This document shows positions 9,107 through 23,059 of a stretch of 64,000 nt of DNA, in pieces. Every line of letters starts with the position of its first letter. Within the stretch, counting starts at the first letter, position 1. The stretch is from Hungatella sp. (GTDB lineage Bacteria; Bacillota; Clostridia; Lachnospirales; Lachnospiraceae): the NCBI GenBank assembly GCA_009712635.1, contig WASS01000029.1:103276-167275 (forward strand), written 5' to 3'. The notes under the pieces were generated by a model. That model saw nothing but the letters and a program-made list of their open reading frames with translations. It did not search any database and was not told the origin of the DNA. The position numbers and the translations under genes are program-made.

Positions 9107-9290
9107 TATCAGATTTACTCTGATTATTTACCCAATAAATCCAAAACAATTTACCGGTTTGTCGAATAGAATGAAGGAGAAAAACAAAGAAAAAAAGAGA
9201 AAAAAGAAAAAGCAAGTCGAAATAAAAGTGAACAGGTCGAACGATGCATGAGTTTTGCGCTTAAAAGACCAAATAATCAGGAAAAGTAGA
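9107..9290. other. Divergent intergenic region between resistance and NRPS operons
   Basis: No gene is visible. It holds a long A/G-rich stretch (about 9173-9215) and three GTCGAA hexamers at 9161, 9216 and 9236. The last two lie in AGTCGAA/GGTCGAA direct repeats 20 bp apart, about two helical turns. They are possible regulator sites, but no clear TetR palindrome is present. Confidence 0.4.
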
Positions 9291-9318
9291 TTGACAAATT
9301 ATAAACTATAGGTTAATA
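9291..9318 (+). promoter_or_regulatory. Candidate promoter of the NRPS operon
   Basis: A consensus TTGACA (9291-9296) is followed 16 nt later by TTAATA (9313-9318), a poor -10. An alternative -10, TATAAA at 9326, lies too far from the TTGACA. The spacer contains TAAACTA directly joined to TAGGTTA (9302-9315). Both heptamers also occur in the iron-box-like site at 32880. The 160-nt leader to the first start codon holds no gene that I can see. Confidence 0.4.
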
Positions 9319-9480
9319 CATGTAGTATAAATAATCTCAGATCTGTATATTTATGAAAATTCTTAAATAAATCCAGTATTTAGTCAGTTAAAATATGTTG
9401 TATTGTAAGTATTCACTCAAAATAATACAGGAGAGTTTGCTGCGACTAACTAAAGAATGGATAGAGAAAGGGGCGGGAAT

Positions 9481-10470
9481 ATGAATGAGATTTACTATTG
9501 GTCTCCTGGAGTACAGTTTTATGTAAAGGAAGAAGAACTTTACGTGGAACGGTTTCGATACGGCAGGCAGGCGGCTCAGTTTTTTCCAGAGTTTTATTAT
9601 ATGACTCAGAATGGAGCCGGAACCGATGATCTGGAAAAGCGGTTTGAGACAGAAAACAAGAGTCTGCTTAAAAATTTAATTCTGGATTTTATTAAAAAGA
9701 AAATTTTGGTGTGTTCTGTAATTACACCAAAGGAACTGTTTCATAGTCAGACAAGGCTGTTTGAGAATGATTATCCGGAAACCATTCGATTTGTAAAGGA
9801 GGAATTGGAAGAGTTTAAAAAGGAGCAGTCCAGACGGGAGCTTGTAAAAGAAGGGCTGACCTATATTTTAAAGGATTCTCATTATTGCAATGACATAATT
9901 TACCGTGAAACAGTTCGGAAATTTTCACATAAAACCATTACATATCATTCTCTTTCAAGGATATTGGGGGCTTTACAAAACAGGGAGGACAGAAAAGGAA
10001 CCAGATATTATCCCAGTGCAGGCGGATTGTACCCGGTTGATGTCTATGTGTTTGTAAAACCCGGCAGAGTGGAAGGCGTGGAACAGGGATTATATTATTA
10101 TAACCCAGTAATAAATGGAATTACCTTTGTTGATAAGGGAGAAAACATCACGGATAAATCCCAGTATATCACCAATCAGGAGATTTTTGCCAGTTCAGCA
10201 TTTACCATATATTTTCTGTACAACGCCAGATGCAGTATGCCAAAATACAGCGGTATGGGATACTATTACGGGATTTTAGATTGTGGTATTATGACAGGCC
10301 TTATTACCCGGATCAGCGAAGAGGAGGGAATTGGGACCTGTTCTATTGGAGATATGTTATATGGGAAAATAGAATCCTGCTTTCATTTAAACAAGAGCCA
10401 GTTATTTCTGCATTCCATGGAGTGCGGTTACAAGGATGAAGCTGAGATTGAGCAGCCAAAGGAGAAATAA
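9481..10470 (+). CDS. SagB/ThcOx-type FMN dehydrogenase (azoline oxidase)
   Basis: 329 residues of the nitroreductase-fold SagB/McbC family, which oxidise thiazolines or oxazolines to aromatic azoles with FMN. The C-terminal domain carries RYYPSAGGLYPVDVYVF (FMN region) and MPKYSGMGYYYG. Lys255-Tyr256 there match the catalytic Lys-Tyr pair of the family. The N-terminal 110 residues are less conserved. The ATG at 9481 is preferred over one at 9457 because AAAGGGGCGGG precedes only the former. It is the first gene of the operon, one base before the DAHP synthase start. Next to an NRPS with two heterocyclisation domains its likely job is making one or two thiazole rings (inference). It could also be a silent remnant, but all key motifs are present. 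Confidence 0.85.
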   Translation: MNEIYYWSPGVQFYVKEEELYVERFRYGRQAAQFFPEFYYMTQNGAGTDDLEKRFETENKSLLKNLILDFIKKKILVCSVITPKELFHSQTRLFENDYPETIRFVKEELEEFKKEQSRRELVKEGLTYILKDSHYCNDIIYRETVRKFSHKTITYHSLSRILGALQNREDRKGTRYYPSAGGLYPVDVYVFVKPGRVEGVEQGLYYYNPVINGITFVDKGENITDKSQYITNQEIFASSAFTIYFLYNARCSMPKYSGMGYYYGILDCGIMTGLITRISEEEGIGTCSIGDMLYGKIESCFHLNKSQLFLHSMECGYKDEAEIEQPKEK

Positions 10471-10471
10471 T

Positions 10472-11500
10472 ATGAGCTTTAAGCCCCTGCATGATATGCC
10501 GTCTCCGGAACAGTTAAGAGAGGAATATCCGGTTTCTTGTAAGCTTGCTGCCATTAAGCTGGAAAGAGACAGGGAACTGGCTGCAGTGATCCAGAATCAG
10601 ACCAATAAATTCCTGGTTATTGTTGGCCCATGTTCCGCAAGTAACGAGGATGCCGTCTGCGATTACGCAAGCCGTTTGTCAAAAGTAAATCAGAAATTAA
10701 ATCAAAAGCTATTTATCATTCCTCGGATTTATACAGCTAAACCAAGAACCAATGGATACGGTTATAAAGGAATTCTTCATTATCCGGAGGGCAGTACCCA
10801 TTCCGATCTTGTTAAAGGTTTGAGAGCGGCAAGAAATCTTCATTTAAGGGTTGCTGGGGAATCAGGTCTGACAACGGCTGATGAGTTACTCTATCCGGAA
10901 GCTTTTGCTTATTTTCAGGATATCGTGAGCTATCTGGCCATAGGAGCCCGGTCCGTGGAAGATCAGCAGCACCGTTTTGTATCCAGCGGAGTGAATTGTC
11001 CCGTTGGTATGAAAAATCCCACAAACGGGAATCCGGATACTTTATTCTATTCCATTTTTGCAGCTCAGCATGGTCATAAATTCATATACAGAGACAGAGA
11101 GGTAAAGAGTTCTGGAAATCCTCTGGCCCATGCCATTATCAGAGGGTACGAAAATTTTATGGGAGAATATGTACCCAACTACCAATACGACCAGCTGTTA
11201 AAAATAGGAGAGAAATATAGGAAACAAAAACTTAAAAATCCCTTTATTATCTGTGATGTGAACCATGCGAATTCAGGAAAGGATTACTCCAGGGAGCCAA
11301 TGATTATTTATGATGTACTGGAAAGCCGGAGAAGATCAGAAGAGATTCGGATGATGGTTGGAGGGGTAATGATAGAAAGTTTTATTGAAGCAGGAAGGCA
11401 GGAGATTTCCGGAACTGTGTATGGAAAGTCGGTTACCGATGGATGCCTTGGGTGGAATGAGACAGAGGAGCTGTTGTATTACATCGCTGAACACGTATGA
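10472..11500 (+). CDS. DAHP synthase, class I (AroFGH-type)
   Basis: 342 residues. It condenses phosphoenolpyruvate with erythrose 4-phosphate, the entry step of the shikimate pathway. Family motifs are present: VGPCS (metal Cys), KPRTNGYGYKG (substrate Lys/Arg), GARSVEDQQHR, CPVGMKNPTNG, DVNHANS (metal His), VMIES (metal Glu) and SVTDGCLGW (metal Asp). The ATG at 10472 follows AAAGGAG. An earlier in-frame ATG lies inside the SagB gene. Its place in the second slot of a natural-product operon implies dedicated supply of chorismate-derived material. No salicylate synthase, 3-hydroxybenzoate or DHB genes accompany it, so the aromatic compound needed is not obvious. It could be a starter unit, or prephenate for the U32 protein. 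Confidence 0.92.
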   Translation: MSFKPLHDMPSPEQLREEYPVSCKLAAIKLERDRELAAVIQNQTNKFLVIVGPCSASNEDAVCDYASRLSKVNQKLNQKLFIIPRIYTAKPRTNGYGYKGILHYPEGSTHSDLVKGLRAARNLHLRVAGESGLTTADELLYPEAFAYFQDIVSYLAIGARSVEDQQHRFVSSGVNCPVGMKNPTNGNPDTLFYSIFAAQHGHKFIYRDREVKSSGNPLAHAIIRGYENFMGEYVPNYQYDQLLKIGEKYRKQKLKNPFIICDVNHANSGKDYSREPMIIYDVLESRRRSEEIRMMVGGVMIESFIEAGRQEISGTVYGKSVTDGCLGWNETEELLYYIAEHV

Positions 11501-11528
11501 GAATTTGAAATAAAAGGGGGAAGCATCT

Positions 11529-14500
11529 ATGAAATCACATTTACGCGGAAAGAGTATTACGATAAAAGCACCGTATCACACTTTGCCTGATTACATGGAA
11601 AGAGCCAGGGATGACGGTTTTATTGTATTTGCTGACAGAAAGGGAGAAGAATCCAGACTGAGATTTAAAGAAATCAGAAAGAAAGCAAAACAGCTGGGGT
11701 GTGTTATGTTAGAGATGGGAATGAAAAAAGGGGATAAGCTGGTTTTTCAGATCAGCGATCCCCAGTCCTTTATCATTTCTTTCTGGGCATGCCTTTATAC
11801 TGGTATTATTGCAGTACCTGTAACTACTGCAGCAGAAATAAAAACAGCAAATATTAATAAAAAGCTGGAAGCTGTTCTGGAAAAGCTTGAATGGCCCCGG
11901 CTGATTCTGGAAGAAGAACTGCTGTGTACTCTTGGGGAAGATTTGAAAGCACGGGGAAATATCCTGATTTATGAGGATCTGAAAAAGCAGGCAGAAAGCA
12001 GCATTCTTTTATTTTGTCCGGAGCAGATTACGGGAGAAGATACGGCATATATCCAGTTTTCATCAGGAAGCACCAATTCGCCAAAAGGTGTGGTATTAAA
12101 GCACAGCAATATTATTTACAATGTGGAACAGATTGGCAGGCGGCTGAACCTGACAGAAAAAGATGTTTCCGAAAGCTGGATGCCTCTGACCCATGATATG
12201 GGGCTTGTAGGATTTCATATAACGACTTTTTGCAGAGGCATGAATCAAATTATTCTTTCTCCCATGAATTTTATAAAAAATCCAACCTACTTTTATCAAA
12301 AAGTAAAGGAATATAAGACTACCATTATGGGTATGCCCAATTTTGCCTTTGACTGGTCTGTAAAAATGGTAAAAGAAAAGCATATGAGGACTTTGGATCT
12401 TTCCAGCATCCGTGCAGTATTAAATGGAGCAGAGCCTATTAATATTCACTCCATACAGAGGTTTAACGAGAGGTTTTCCGCCTGTGGGCTCGATCCCAAT
12501 GCAATGCTTCCGGTATATGGAATGGCAGAGGCGTGCATCGGTGTAACCATCCCCCACTGCGGCGACCGGCTGGTTGAGGTGAAAAAAAGTCCGGCAGAGA
12601 AGAAAGGTTATGTTGCTGTGGGAGAGCCCTTGGATGGGATCGATGTAAAAATAACAGATGAAAATGAAGAGATACTGGAAGATGGTCAGATCGGAGATAT
12701 TTTAATTCATGGTCCCAACTTAACCTGTGGTTATTATGATAGTGCCCTCATCAATGAAGAAAGTTTTTCAAACGGCTATCTAAAAACCGGAGATATGGGC
12801 TTTATCAAGAATGGCAGGCTCTTTATTACCGGCAGAAAAAAAGATATGTTTTTTATTAATGGTCAAAACTGCTATCTCAGTGACCTGGATATCGTTCTCT
12901 CAGAGAGTGGAATCAAAGATTGTGCTGCCGTTTATGACGAAGAGGAAAATGAGTTAATTGTTTTTGTCAAGCATCTGGGAATAGGGGAAAAGGCACTGGA
13001 GACAGAAAGAAAAATAAAAGAGGTGGTTCAGAGAACGTTCCAGATATCTGTCCATTCTGTATTGACTGTTAACAATATTCCAAAGACAACAAGTGGTAAG
13101 GTGCAGCGCTATCATTTGCTCAATGATTACCGAAAAACATTTAAAAACAACGATATGATCTGGGGGAAGGGAGAGGAAGGTTTGCCTGTCAGTGAGCCTC
13201 TTGTCCAGTTGTGGAGGCAGATCCTTGATGCGGAACCAGCAGATACCATCAGTTTTTTTGATCTGGGGGGAGATTCCATTAAACTGATTGCTTTGTTAAG
13301 TGAGATAGAAGAGACCTTTGGAGTAGAAATTGAAGTAGAAGAATTCTTAAAGCAGCCTTATTTTACCTATTTAAACTCCTGTGTTTCAGAGAAAAAGGAG
13401 ACGGTAAGAAATGATACAGCAGATAAAAAAATCAGGGAGCTGCCAGATACCATACCGGCCACAGAACTTCAGAAAGCTTATCTGATTGGGCGTGAAGAGG
13501 GAATCGCTACAAAGGTATTGTATGAATTATCAACTTCATGGGAGATTGACCGGCTGGAAAAGGCGGTCAACTGTATGATAAGGAGTCAGCCTGCGCTTCG
13601 TCTGCGAATATCCGGAGAGGGAGTTATGCACGCGGATAAAACCGGGAACTGGTACTACATAAAGACAATGGATCTCTCCCATTTGACAGAGGAAGAAAAA
13701 GCAAACACATTGGATGAGGAGTTTGAACTTCAGAAAAGAAAGGTATTTGATACCGAAAAAGAACCGCTTTTTACCATTCAGGCCATAAAGATGGGAGAAG
13801 GTGACACCCGGCTGCTGATTCAGATGGATATGCTGATTGCGGATGGAATGAGTCTGAAGCTTTTCATAGATGGAATTGCAGACTATTACCAGCATGAGAA
13901 TCAGAGCGATCAGGAAGATCCCCGCTTTTTCCTTTACTGTCTGGAGAAGCAGGAGGAAAAGCATTCCAGGCAATACAACAAAGACAGGATGTACTGGCTG
14001 GACAGACTGGACCAGTTCCCATCAGCGCCGCCTTTAACCGTAAATCATATTCCCCAGGAGAATACTCAGGGATTTGGGCGAAAGACCGTCACAATTGAAA
14101 AACCCAGCTGGGACAAGATAAAAGAGGAATTGAAGAAATATTCTGTTACGCCTTCTGTTCTTATTATGAGTCTGTACGCAAAGATATTGGGTTTATACAG
14201 CGGTTCCAGCCGGTTTACATTGAATGTTCCTGTATTTAACAGAAAGAGCACCCGTGGAATCATAGATGCAATCGGAGATTTCACATCTGTTTTACTGGTT
14301 GACATAGATTTGTCCAGGGAGAACCTGTTGGATCTTTGCTTCAGTGTACAAAAAAACATGCTGGAAGCATTGATGCATAAGTCCTTTGACGGAATTGAAT
14401 TTATGCGGGAGATTGCAAAGGTGAGAGGAACGAAAGAAGCCAGCTTTCCTGTCGTGTTTACATCATTGCTTTCTGATGCTTTTGAATTGAATCTGGACAA

Positions 14501-17500
14501 AATCGGACGTATGGTCAGAGGTTACAGCCAGACTTCCCAGGTGGATCTGGATTGTCAGGCTTATGAGGAAAAAGGTTCCCTTGTAATAAACTGGGACTAC
14601 AAAAAAGGAGTTTTTGAGGGTAACATTCTGGAGCGTATGTTTTCTTTGTTTCATTATGACCTGGCAGGACTTTGTACAGACACCGGATTCTCCTCTGAAA
14701 TCTCAGACAAAGGCTTCCTAAAGAGGCTGCTGCACCAGGATATTGAAATTATTCATGCATACAATGCCACAGAAGAAGATATTCCTTATGTCAGTTTAAA
14801 TGAACTTCTGATCCAGGCATATGGGAAATACAAAGAAAAGGCTATTTTATCCTGTGGAGAAAAAACCATGAGCTATAAACGTTTGTGGGAGAAATCAGGC
14901 AGGGTGAAAAGTTATTTGAAAATGAAAGGTGTAAAGGCAGGAAGTAACGTGGCAGTAATCGGAACACGGGATTTTGATACTGTGATCAACATTCTGGGAG
15001 TAATCCGCAGCGGAGCTGCCTATATTCCAATTGATGAAATACAGCCTGAGGAAAGACGAAAGCTGATTCTGGAAAAAAGCGGCTGCTCTGTGATTCTTGA
15101 ACGTAATATGGATTATCCCCAAATTGAAGATGATGAGGAACAGGAAGATCCAGTCAGTTCTCCAGACGATATTGCATATATTATATTTACTTCAGGCAGT
15201 ACAGGACAGCCCAAGGGAGTCTACGTAAAACACGGCGCTGTCGTAAACACAATACTGGATATTAACAGGAAATTTCAAGTGTCAGATCAGGATGTAATTG
15301 CCTGTGTCTCTTCTATTGGCTTTGACTTGTCGGTATATGATATTTTTGGTGCCCTGATTTCAGGAGCTGAGCTGGCCCTGATACCGGATGTCCATGATAC
15401 GGAGCAGATGATGACGATTCTTTCTGAAAGAGGAGTTACTGTATGGAATTCCGTACCGGCTCTCTTTCAGATGCTGACAGATTGTCTGAAGAATGACAGA
15501 TCAGAAAGTGAAGAGTATTTTGACGATTATCTGGAAAGCGGTGATACCATCCGCCGTCTGTTTTCTCTTAAGCTGGTTATGTTAAGCGGCGACTGGATTC
15601 CCAAGAATCTGATACAGGAGGCGTACGGGTATTTTGAAAATTGCCGTATGGTAAGCCTGGGTGGAGCTACAGAAGCGTCAGTCTGGTCTATTTATTATGA
15701 CATTAAGGAGGTAAAGAATCAGTGGGCCTCCATTCCTTACGGCTATCCCCTGGCCAATCAGAACATATATTTACTGGACGAAGCCGATGATTTTGTGCCT
15801 TTCGGTGTAAAAGGGCAGATATGCATCGGCGGAACCGGCGTGGCAGAAGGCTATTATCAGGATCCGGAAAAAACAGATGCAGCATTTTATGAAAAAGAGG
15901 GGCTGGGAAGAATATACCATACCGGTGATTATGGAGTGTATTCAGAAGAGGGCTACATTATCTTTCAGGGGAGAAAGGATGGGCAGATAAAAATCAATGG
16001 GTTCCGAATCGAACTGGGAGAGATCGAAAATGCCATCAAAGGGCTGTCCTACGTCAGCAATGCCGCCGCCATTGTACATGAATATAAAAGCGGAGTTAAA
16101 TCCGTCTGTGCTTATGTGTGTACCAATGAAACGGTTAGTGAACGCAAAGTAAGAGATGATTTAAGCAGAATTCTCCCATATTACATGATTCCTTCCACCG
16201 TTGTTTTTCTGGACAGGATACCGCTGACTGGAAACGGCAAGCTGGATAGAAAAAATCTGCCTGTCATTAAGGAGTCCGGAGAGCTTATGGATCTGGAACC
16301 ACAGACTCAGACGCAAAAGGATCTTTATGAGATCTGGAAGAAGTATTTAAAAACAGATCATTTATCCGTCAGCAGTCCGTTTATGGAATTGGGAGGAGAT
16401 TCTCTGACCATGATTTCAGTGGTGCATGAAATTAAATCGAAATTTGGTATTGAGGTTCCATTTCGGGAATTTATAATGATTGGGTCCATAGAAAGCATTG
16501 CAGGATTTATTGAAAACAGCAGGAAGAAGGGCGCTGCAGGTTTAAAGGATTACACGGCTGTTACAGGAAAAACAGAGGAACGATATGAATGCTTTCCGTT
16601 AACAGATATCCAGAGGTCGTATTTGGTAGGAAGAAGCAGCGGGTTAAAAATGGGGGGCGTTTCCACTCATGCTTATTATGAGGTTGAAAATGATTTTGAT
16701 ATTCCCCGCCTGACCAGAAGTTTAAATAAAGTGATTCGTGCAAATCCCATGTTAAGAGCAGTGGTCAATTCAGATGGAACGCAACAAATTTTAGAAAATC
16801 CGGGCTGGTTTGAGATAAGAGAACTGAATTTAACCGGGCTGACGTCGGAAGAAAGAGAGGAGATTCTGGGAAAGGCGAGGGAAGAATATTCCCATAAAGT
16901 CTTTGAGCAGAATAAGTTTCCATTGTTTGATTTTCTTGCGTATCGTCTGGCTGAAGACCGGGTCAGACTGCTGGCCGGCTTTGATTTGCTGATTGCCGAT
17001 GGGATCAGTATGAGAATCCTGATCAGAGAGGTCATGAGACTGTATGAGGACGAACATATTGTCCTGAGTGAGAATACCTTTACATTCCGAGACTACATAC
17101 TTTCCGTAGAGGAAATGAAAAAAAGTCCCTTTTATAAAACAGCAGAAGACTATTGGAAAAATCAGGCGGAATGCACTGCAGGAGCGCCGGATATTCCAAT
17201 GATTCAGACTCCGGACGAAATTGAGAAACCGGTATTTCGCAGACTGATCCATAAAATATCCACTGAAAAATGGCAGGCTTTGAAAGAAAAAATAAATGGG
17301 CATTCTTTCACTGCCTCCACATTTCTCATGACACTATATGGCAGAATCCTTGCCGCTTACAGCAATCGAAATACCGTTACCTTAAACGTCACCGTATTTA
17401 CAAGGTTTCCATTTGACCCGGCAGTAAAAAACATGATTGGAGATTTTACATCTGTCATGCTTTTGGATATTAACGGTGAGTCTGTAGAACTGTGGGAGGA

Positions 17501-20500
17501 GTGTTTAAACGTTCAGAGGAAAATCACCGAGAACCTAGAGTACATGGAATACGACGGAGTAAGTGTAATCAGAGAGGTTTCCAAAAGGCAGAATCGGGTG
17601 GGGGAACTTTTATTTCCTTTTGTTTTTACAGGCATGATCTTTGAAAATGAGGGCGAAATCAGACTGGAAAATATGGGTAAACTAGTGTACAGCGTCAGCC
17701 AGACATCTCAGGTTTATCTGGATTGCCAGGTAATGACAGGCAGTGACGGACTCAGTATTACCTGGGATTATGCACAGCAGTTGTTTGACCCGGTTATGAT
17801 GGAACGCATGTTTGAACGTTTTACCGCCGTCATTGAAGCGGCTGGAGAGGGCAGCATGCTTTCAGAGAGTGAGTCAGCATTTGTAGATCAATATAATCAG
17901 ACGGATTGTGATATGGAATCCATAACGCTGACAGAGGCATTTGAAAAACAGGTCCTTTTAAGGGGAGATCATACCGCATTGGTCACTGGGGAAGGCACCT
18001 ATACGTATCAGATGATCAACGACATGGCTGAAAAAATGGCAGCAGGATTAAAAAAGAGAGGATTGAATAATGGGGATAAGGCTGCAGTATACGAATACAG
18101 GAATGCGCAGTCAATAGCCGCAATTCTTGCAATTTTAAAATGCGGGGGTGTCTACGTTCCCATCAGCCCGGGTATTCCGGAGAACCGGAAAGAATATATT
18201 CTGGAGAACAGTGGTAGTAAGCTGGTAATTACGGATGATCTGGCTGACGAACTTAAGCAGGAAGCAGGCTGCTTACATAAGGAAATCAAGACAGAGGCAG
18301 ATGACACTGCTTATATCATCTATACGTCAGGCAGCACTGGTGTTCCAAAGGGAGTTGTGATCACACACCGAGAGGCTATGAATACCATTCTGGATGTAAA
18401 CAGAAGGTTTGAAATTACGGAAAATGACAGAATACTTGGAGTATCATCTATCACGTTTGATTTATCGGTATATGATATTTTTGGAACCTTTGCAGCAGGT
18501 GCAGCTTTGATTCTTGCCGGGGACAATAAAAATGCGGAAGAACTAAACCGGCTTGTCAGTGAGGAGGAAGTCACTGTATGGAATTCCGTACCTGCACTTT
18601 TTGAACTCCTTTTATCTGTCAGAGAAACGGATGAAGAAAACTACTTCGATGAGATTAATCAGGAGCTGGAGGTAAAGTTTGAACAGACACAATCCTTAAG
18701 GATTGTCATGCTCAGCGGCGATTATATACCAGTGGATTTACCGGACCGGATCAGAAACAGGTATGAAAACGCCAGAGTAATCAGTCTTGGCGGTGCGACA
18801 GAAGGATCCATCTGGTCCATTTACTATCCGGTTAATAAGGTAGAACCCACATGGACGACCATACCATATGGATATCCCCTGGGGAACCAGAAGCTTTATA
18901 TCCTGAATGACAACCAGAAAATCTGTCCCATTGGCGTTCCGGGAGAGATTGTCATTGGCGGAGCAGGCGTAGCACAGGGATACTGCAATGACCCGGAAAA
19001 AACCTCCCGTTCATTTCTTGAGACTGCGTCTCTCGGAAGAATATACAGGACCGGAGATATAGGAGTAATGACTGAAAAAGGATACATTGATTTCCTGGGA
19101 AGAAGAGACAATCAGGTAAAAATAAATGGCTACCGGGTGGAATTAGGCGAAATTGAATCAGCCATGCTCCGCTTTGAGGGTGTGAAACGTGCAGTGGGCA
19201 CAGTCAGTGCAGACAATAAAAACAGGCTGATTGCATGCTTTACTTCAGATGAAAAAATACCTGTTGACCGGATCCGTGAATTTCTTACGGATAAGCTGCC
19301 TTATTATATGATGCCTGCTCTGATCAGGCAGATTGAAACAATTCCTCTTACTGTTAACGGGAAAATAGACAGAAAACAGCTGAGCTGTATGGACAAGCTG
19401 CCTGATGAACGAATCGTTCTAGCTCCGGAAACTGAAAATCAAAAAATACTGTATCAGTACTTTAAAGAGGTTCTGGGTGTGGATCAGTTCAGTATAAAAG
19501 ATAATTTTTTTGAACTGGGCGGCGACTCCATGAAAGGCATTTCTCTTTATAATAAAATCAATGAAGTATTTGAGGCGGATATGAACCTGATCTTCCGATA
19601 TCAGACAGTAGAAGCCCTTGCAGCCAGACTTATAAAGAGAAAATCTGACTATAAGGAGGAACGGCTGAAGCAGTTTAAGCAGCAATATGTCGCCGCAGTA
19701 GATACGTTAGATGCACAGAAAAAACTGGCTGATGATTATAATACCTATCTTGACAATACCGTAAAAAAATTAAAAACCTTTAAGGCCAGGGGCAGCAAAG
19801 ATTATAAAGCCGTATTACTGACAGGGGGGACTGGCTATTTAGGAGCCAATTTAATGGAAACCCTGCTTACCACCACAGATATGATAATATTTGCGCTGGT
19901 CAGAGGTGATGACTACATAAACCGCCTGAAGGAGAATCTGATCTTTTACTTTGGTGAAGAGTTCTACTCCAGGTACAGGAATCGGATCGTGGCGTTTCAG
20001 GGAGATTTGTCCCAGGAAATGCTGGGGCAGAAAAAGGATGGATACGAAAGTCTGTGCAATACGGTAGATGCAGTATTTCATTGTGCTGGTAAAGTGGAAC
20101 ATTTTGGAAAGTATGAGGATTTTTACAGAAGCAATGTTAAAAGTGTAGAAAATCTTCTGAAATTCAGCATGGAAGGAAAACAAAAAGAGCTGTGTCATAT
20201 GTCCACAACCAGAGTGATGGAATCCATAGAAAACAATGATATGGAAGTTCTGTTCCATGAGGATTACCAGGGAATTAACGGGAGTGCAGAAGAATTATAC
20301 GTAAGGTCAAAAAAAGAGGCTGAAGACTTAATTGAAGTATACCGGAAAAAGGGAGCTTTAGTCAAAGTCTTTAGAATCGGTACCATTGTATTTGACTCCA
20401 GAAATGGGAAATTCCAGAGAAACATAGATTTTAATTCATTTTATCTGATCATGCAGTCGTTTTTTGAACTGGGTGCCATGCCAAATGTGGATGCTACACT

Positions 20501-20923
20501 TTTGGATTTTACATTTGTAAATGAGTGCAGCAGGGCGATTGTGAAACTGGCGATGGAAAAAGAAGTGAAGGATGGAACCTATCATATCTATAACGAGAAT
20601 AAGCTTGGTATGTATGAATTCTATGATAAGTTAAAGCATGCAGGAATGAAGGAAAATCTGGAAATTATGGAATTCAGCCAATTTTTCGATTTTGTATACG
20701 ACAGTTACAAAAAAGAGTCCCTGGAAGACTGCATTAATACACTTCTGCTTCATTCCAGCGCATACATGTCTCTGGAAGGAGCAATGCGTGTCATTGTTAA
20801 TGACTATACCAGAGGCGTTTTGGAGTCTATGGGATTTAATTGGTCAAGAGTAAGTGAAGAACATATCAGAGGCATGTTGGAATATGGCAAAAAAATCGGA
20901 TTTTTTAAGAAGGAAGTGATCGT

Positions 20924-20927
<4 letters not shown>
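11529..20927 (+). CDS. NRPS: acyl-AMP ligase-PCP-Cy-A(Cys)-PCP-Cy-A(Cys)-PCP-TD
   Basis: 3132 residues. Residues 1-540 are a FAAL-like acyl-AMP ligase (FSSGSTNSPKG; SWMPLTHDMGL; MPNFAFDW). PCP1 has Ser583 in DLGGDS. Cy1 (about 640-1060) carries the heterocyclisation signature DxxxxDxxS at Asp767/Asp772/Ser775. A1 (about 1080-1560) has core FTSGSTGQPKG. PCP2 has Ser1625. Cy2 (about 1690-2110) has Asp1819/Asp1824/Ser1827. A2 (about 2130-2600) follows, then PCP3 with Ser2667. A thioester reductase domain (about 2755-3132) has the NADP loop TGGTGYLG at 2765-2772. Both adenylation pockets begin D-L-Y-N (FDLSVYDIFG, WNSVPA), and the rest is close to the cysteine code; I read DLYNMSLVWK and DLYNMSLIWK, with the final Lys assumed. 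Predicted product: acyl-bis(thiazoline) aldehyde. The start codon follows AAAGGGGGAAG. Confidence 0.92.
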
Positions 20928-23043
<2,116 letters not shown>

Positions 23044-23059
23044 AAGGGGGAGTAGAAAC

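Noticed and set aside
9481..11500. RiPP (thiazole/oxazole-modified microcin) cluster
   Set aside because: Only the SagB oxidase is present; no YcaO cyclodehydratase and no precursor peptide is seen near it.
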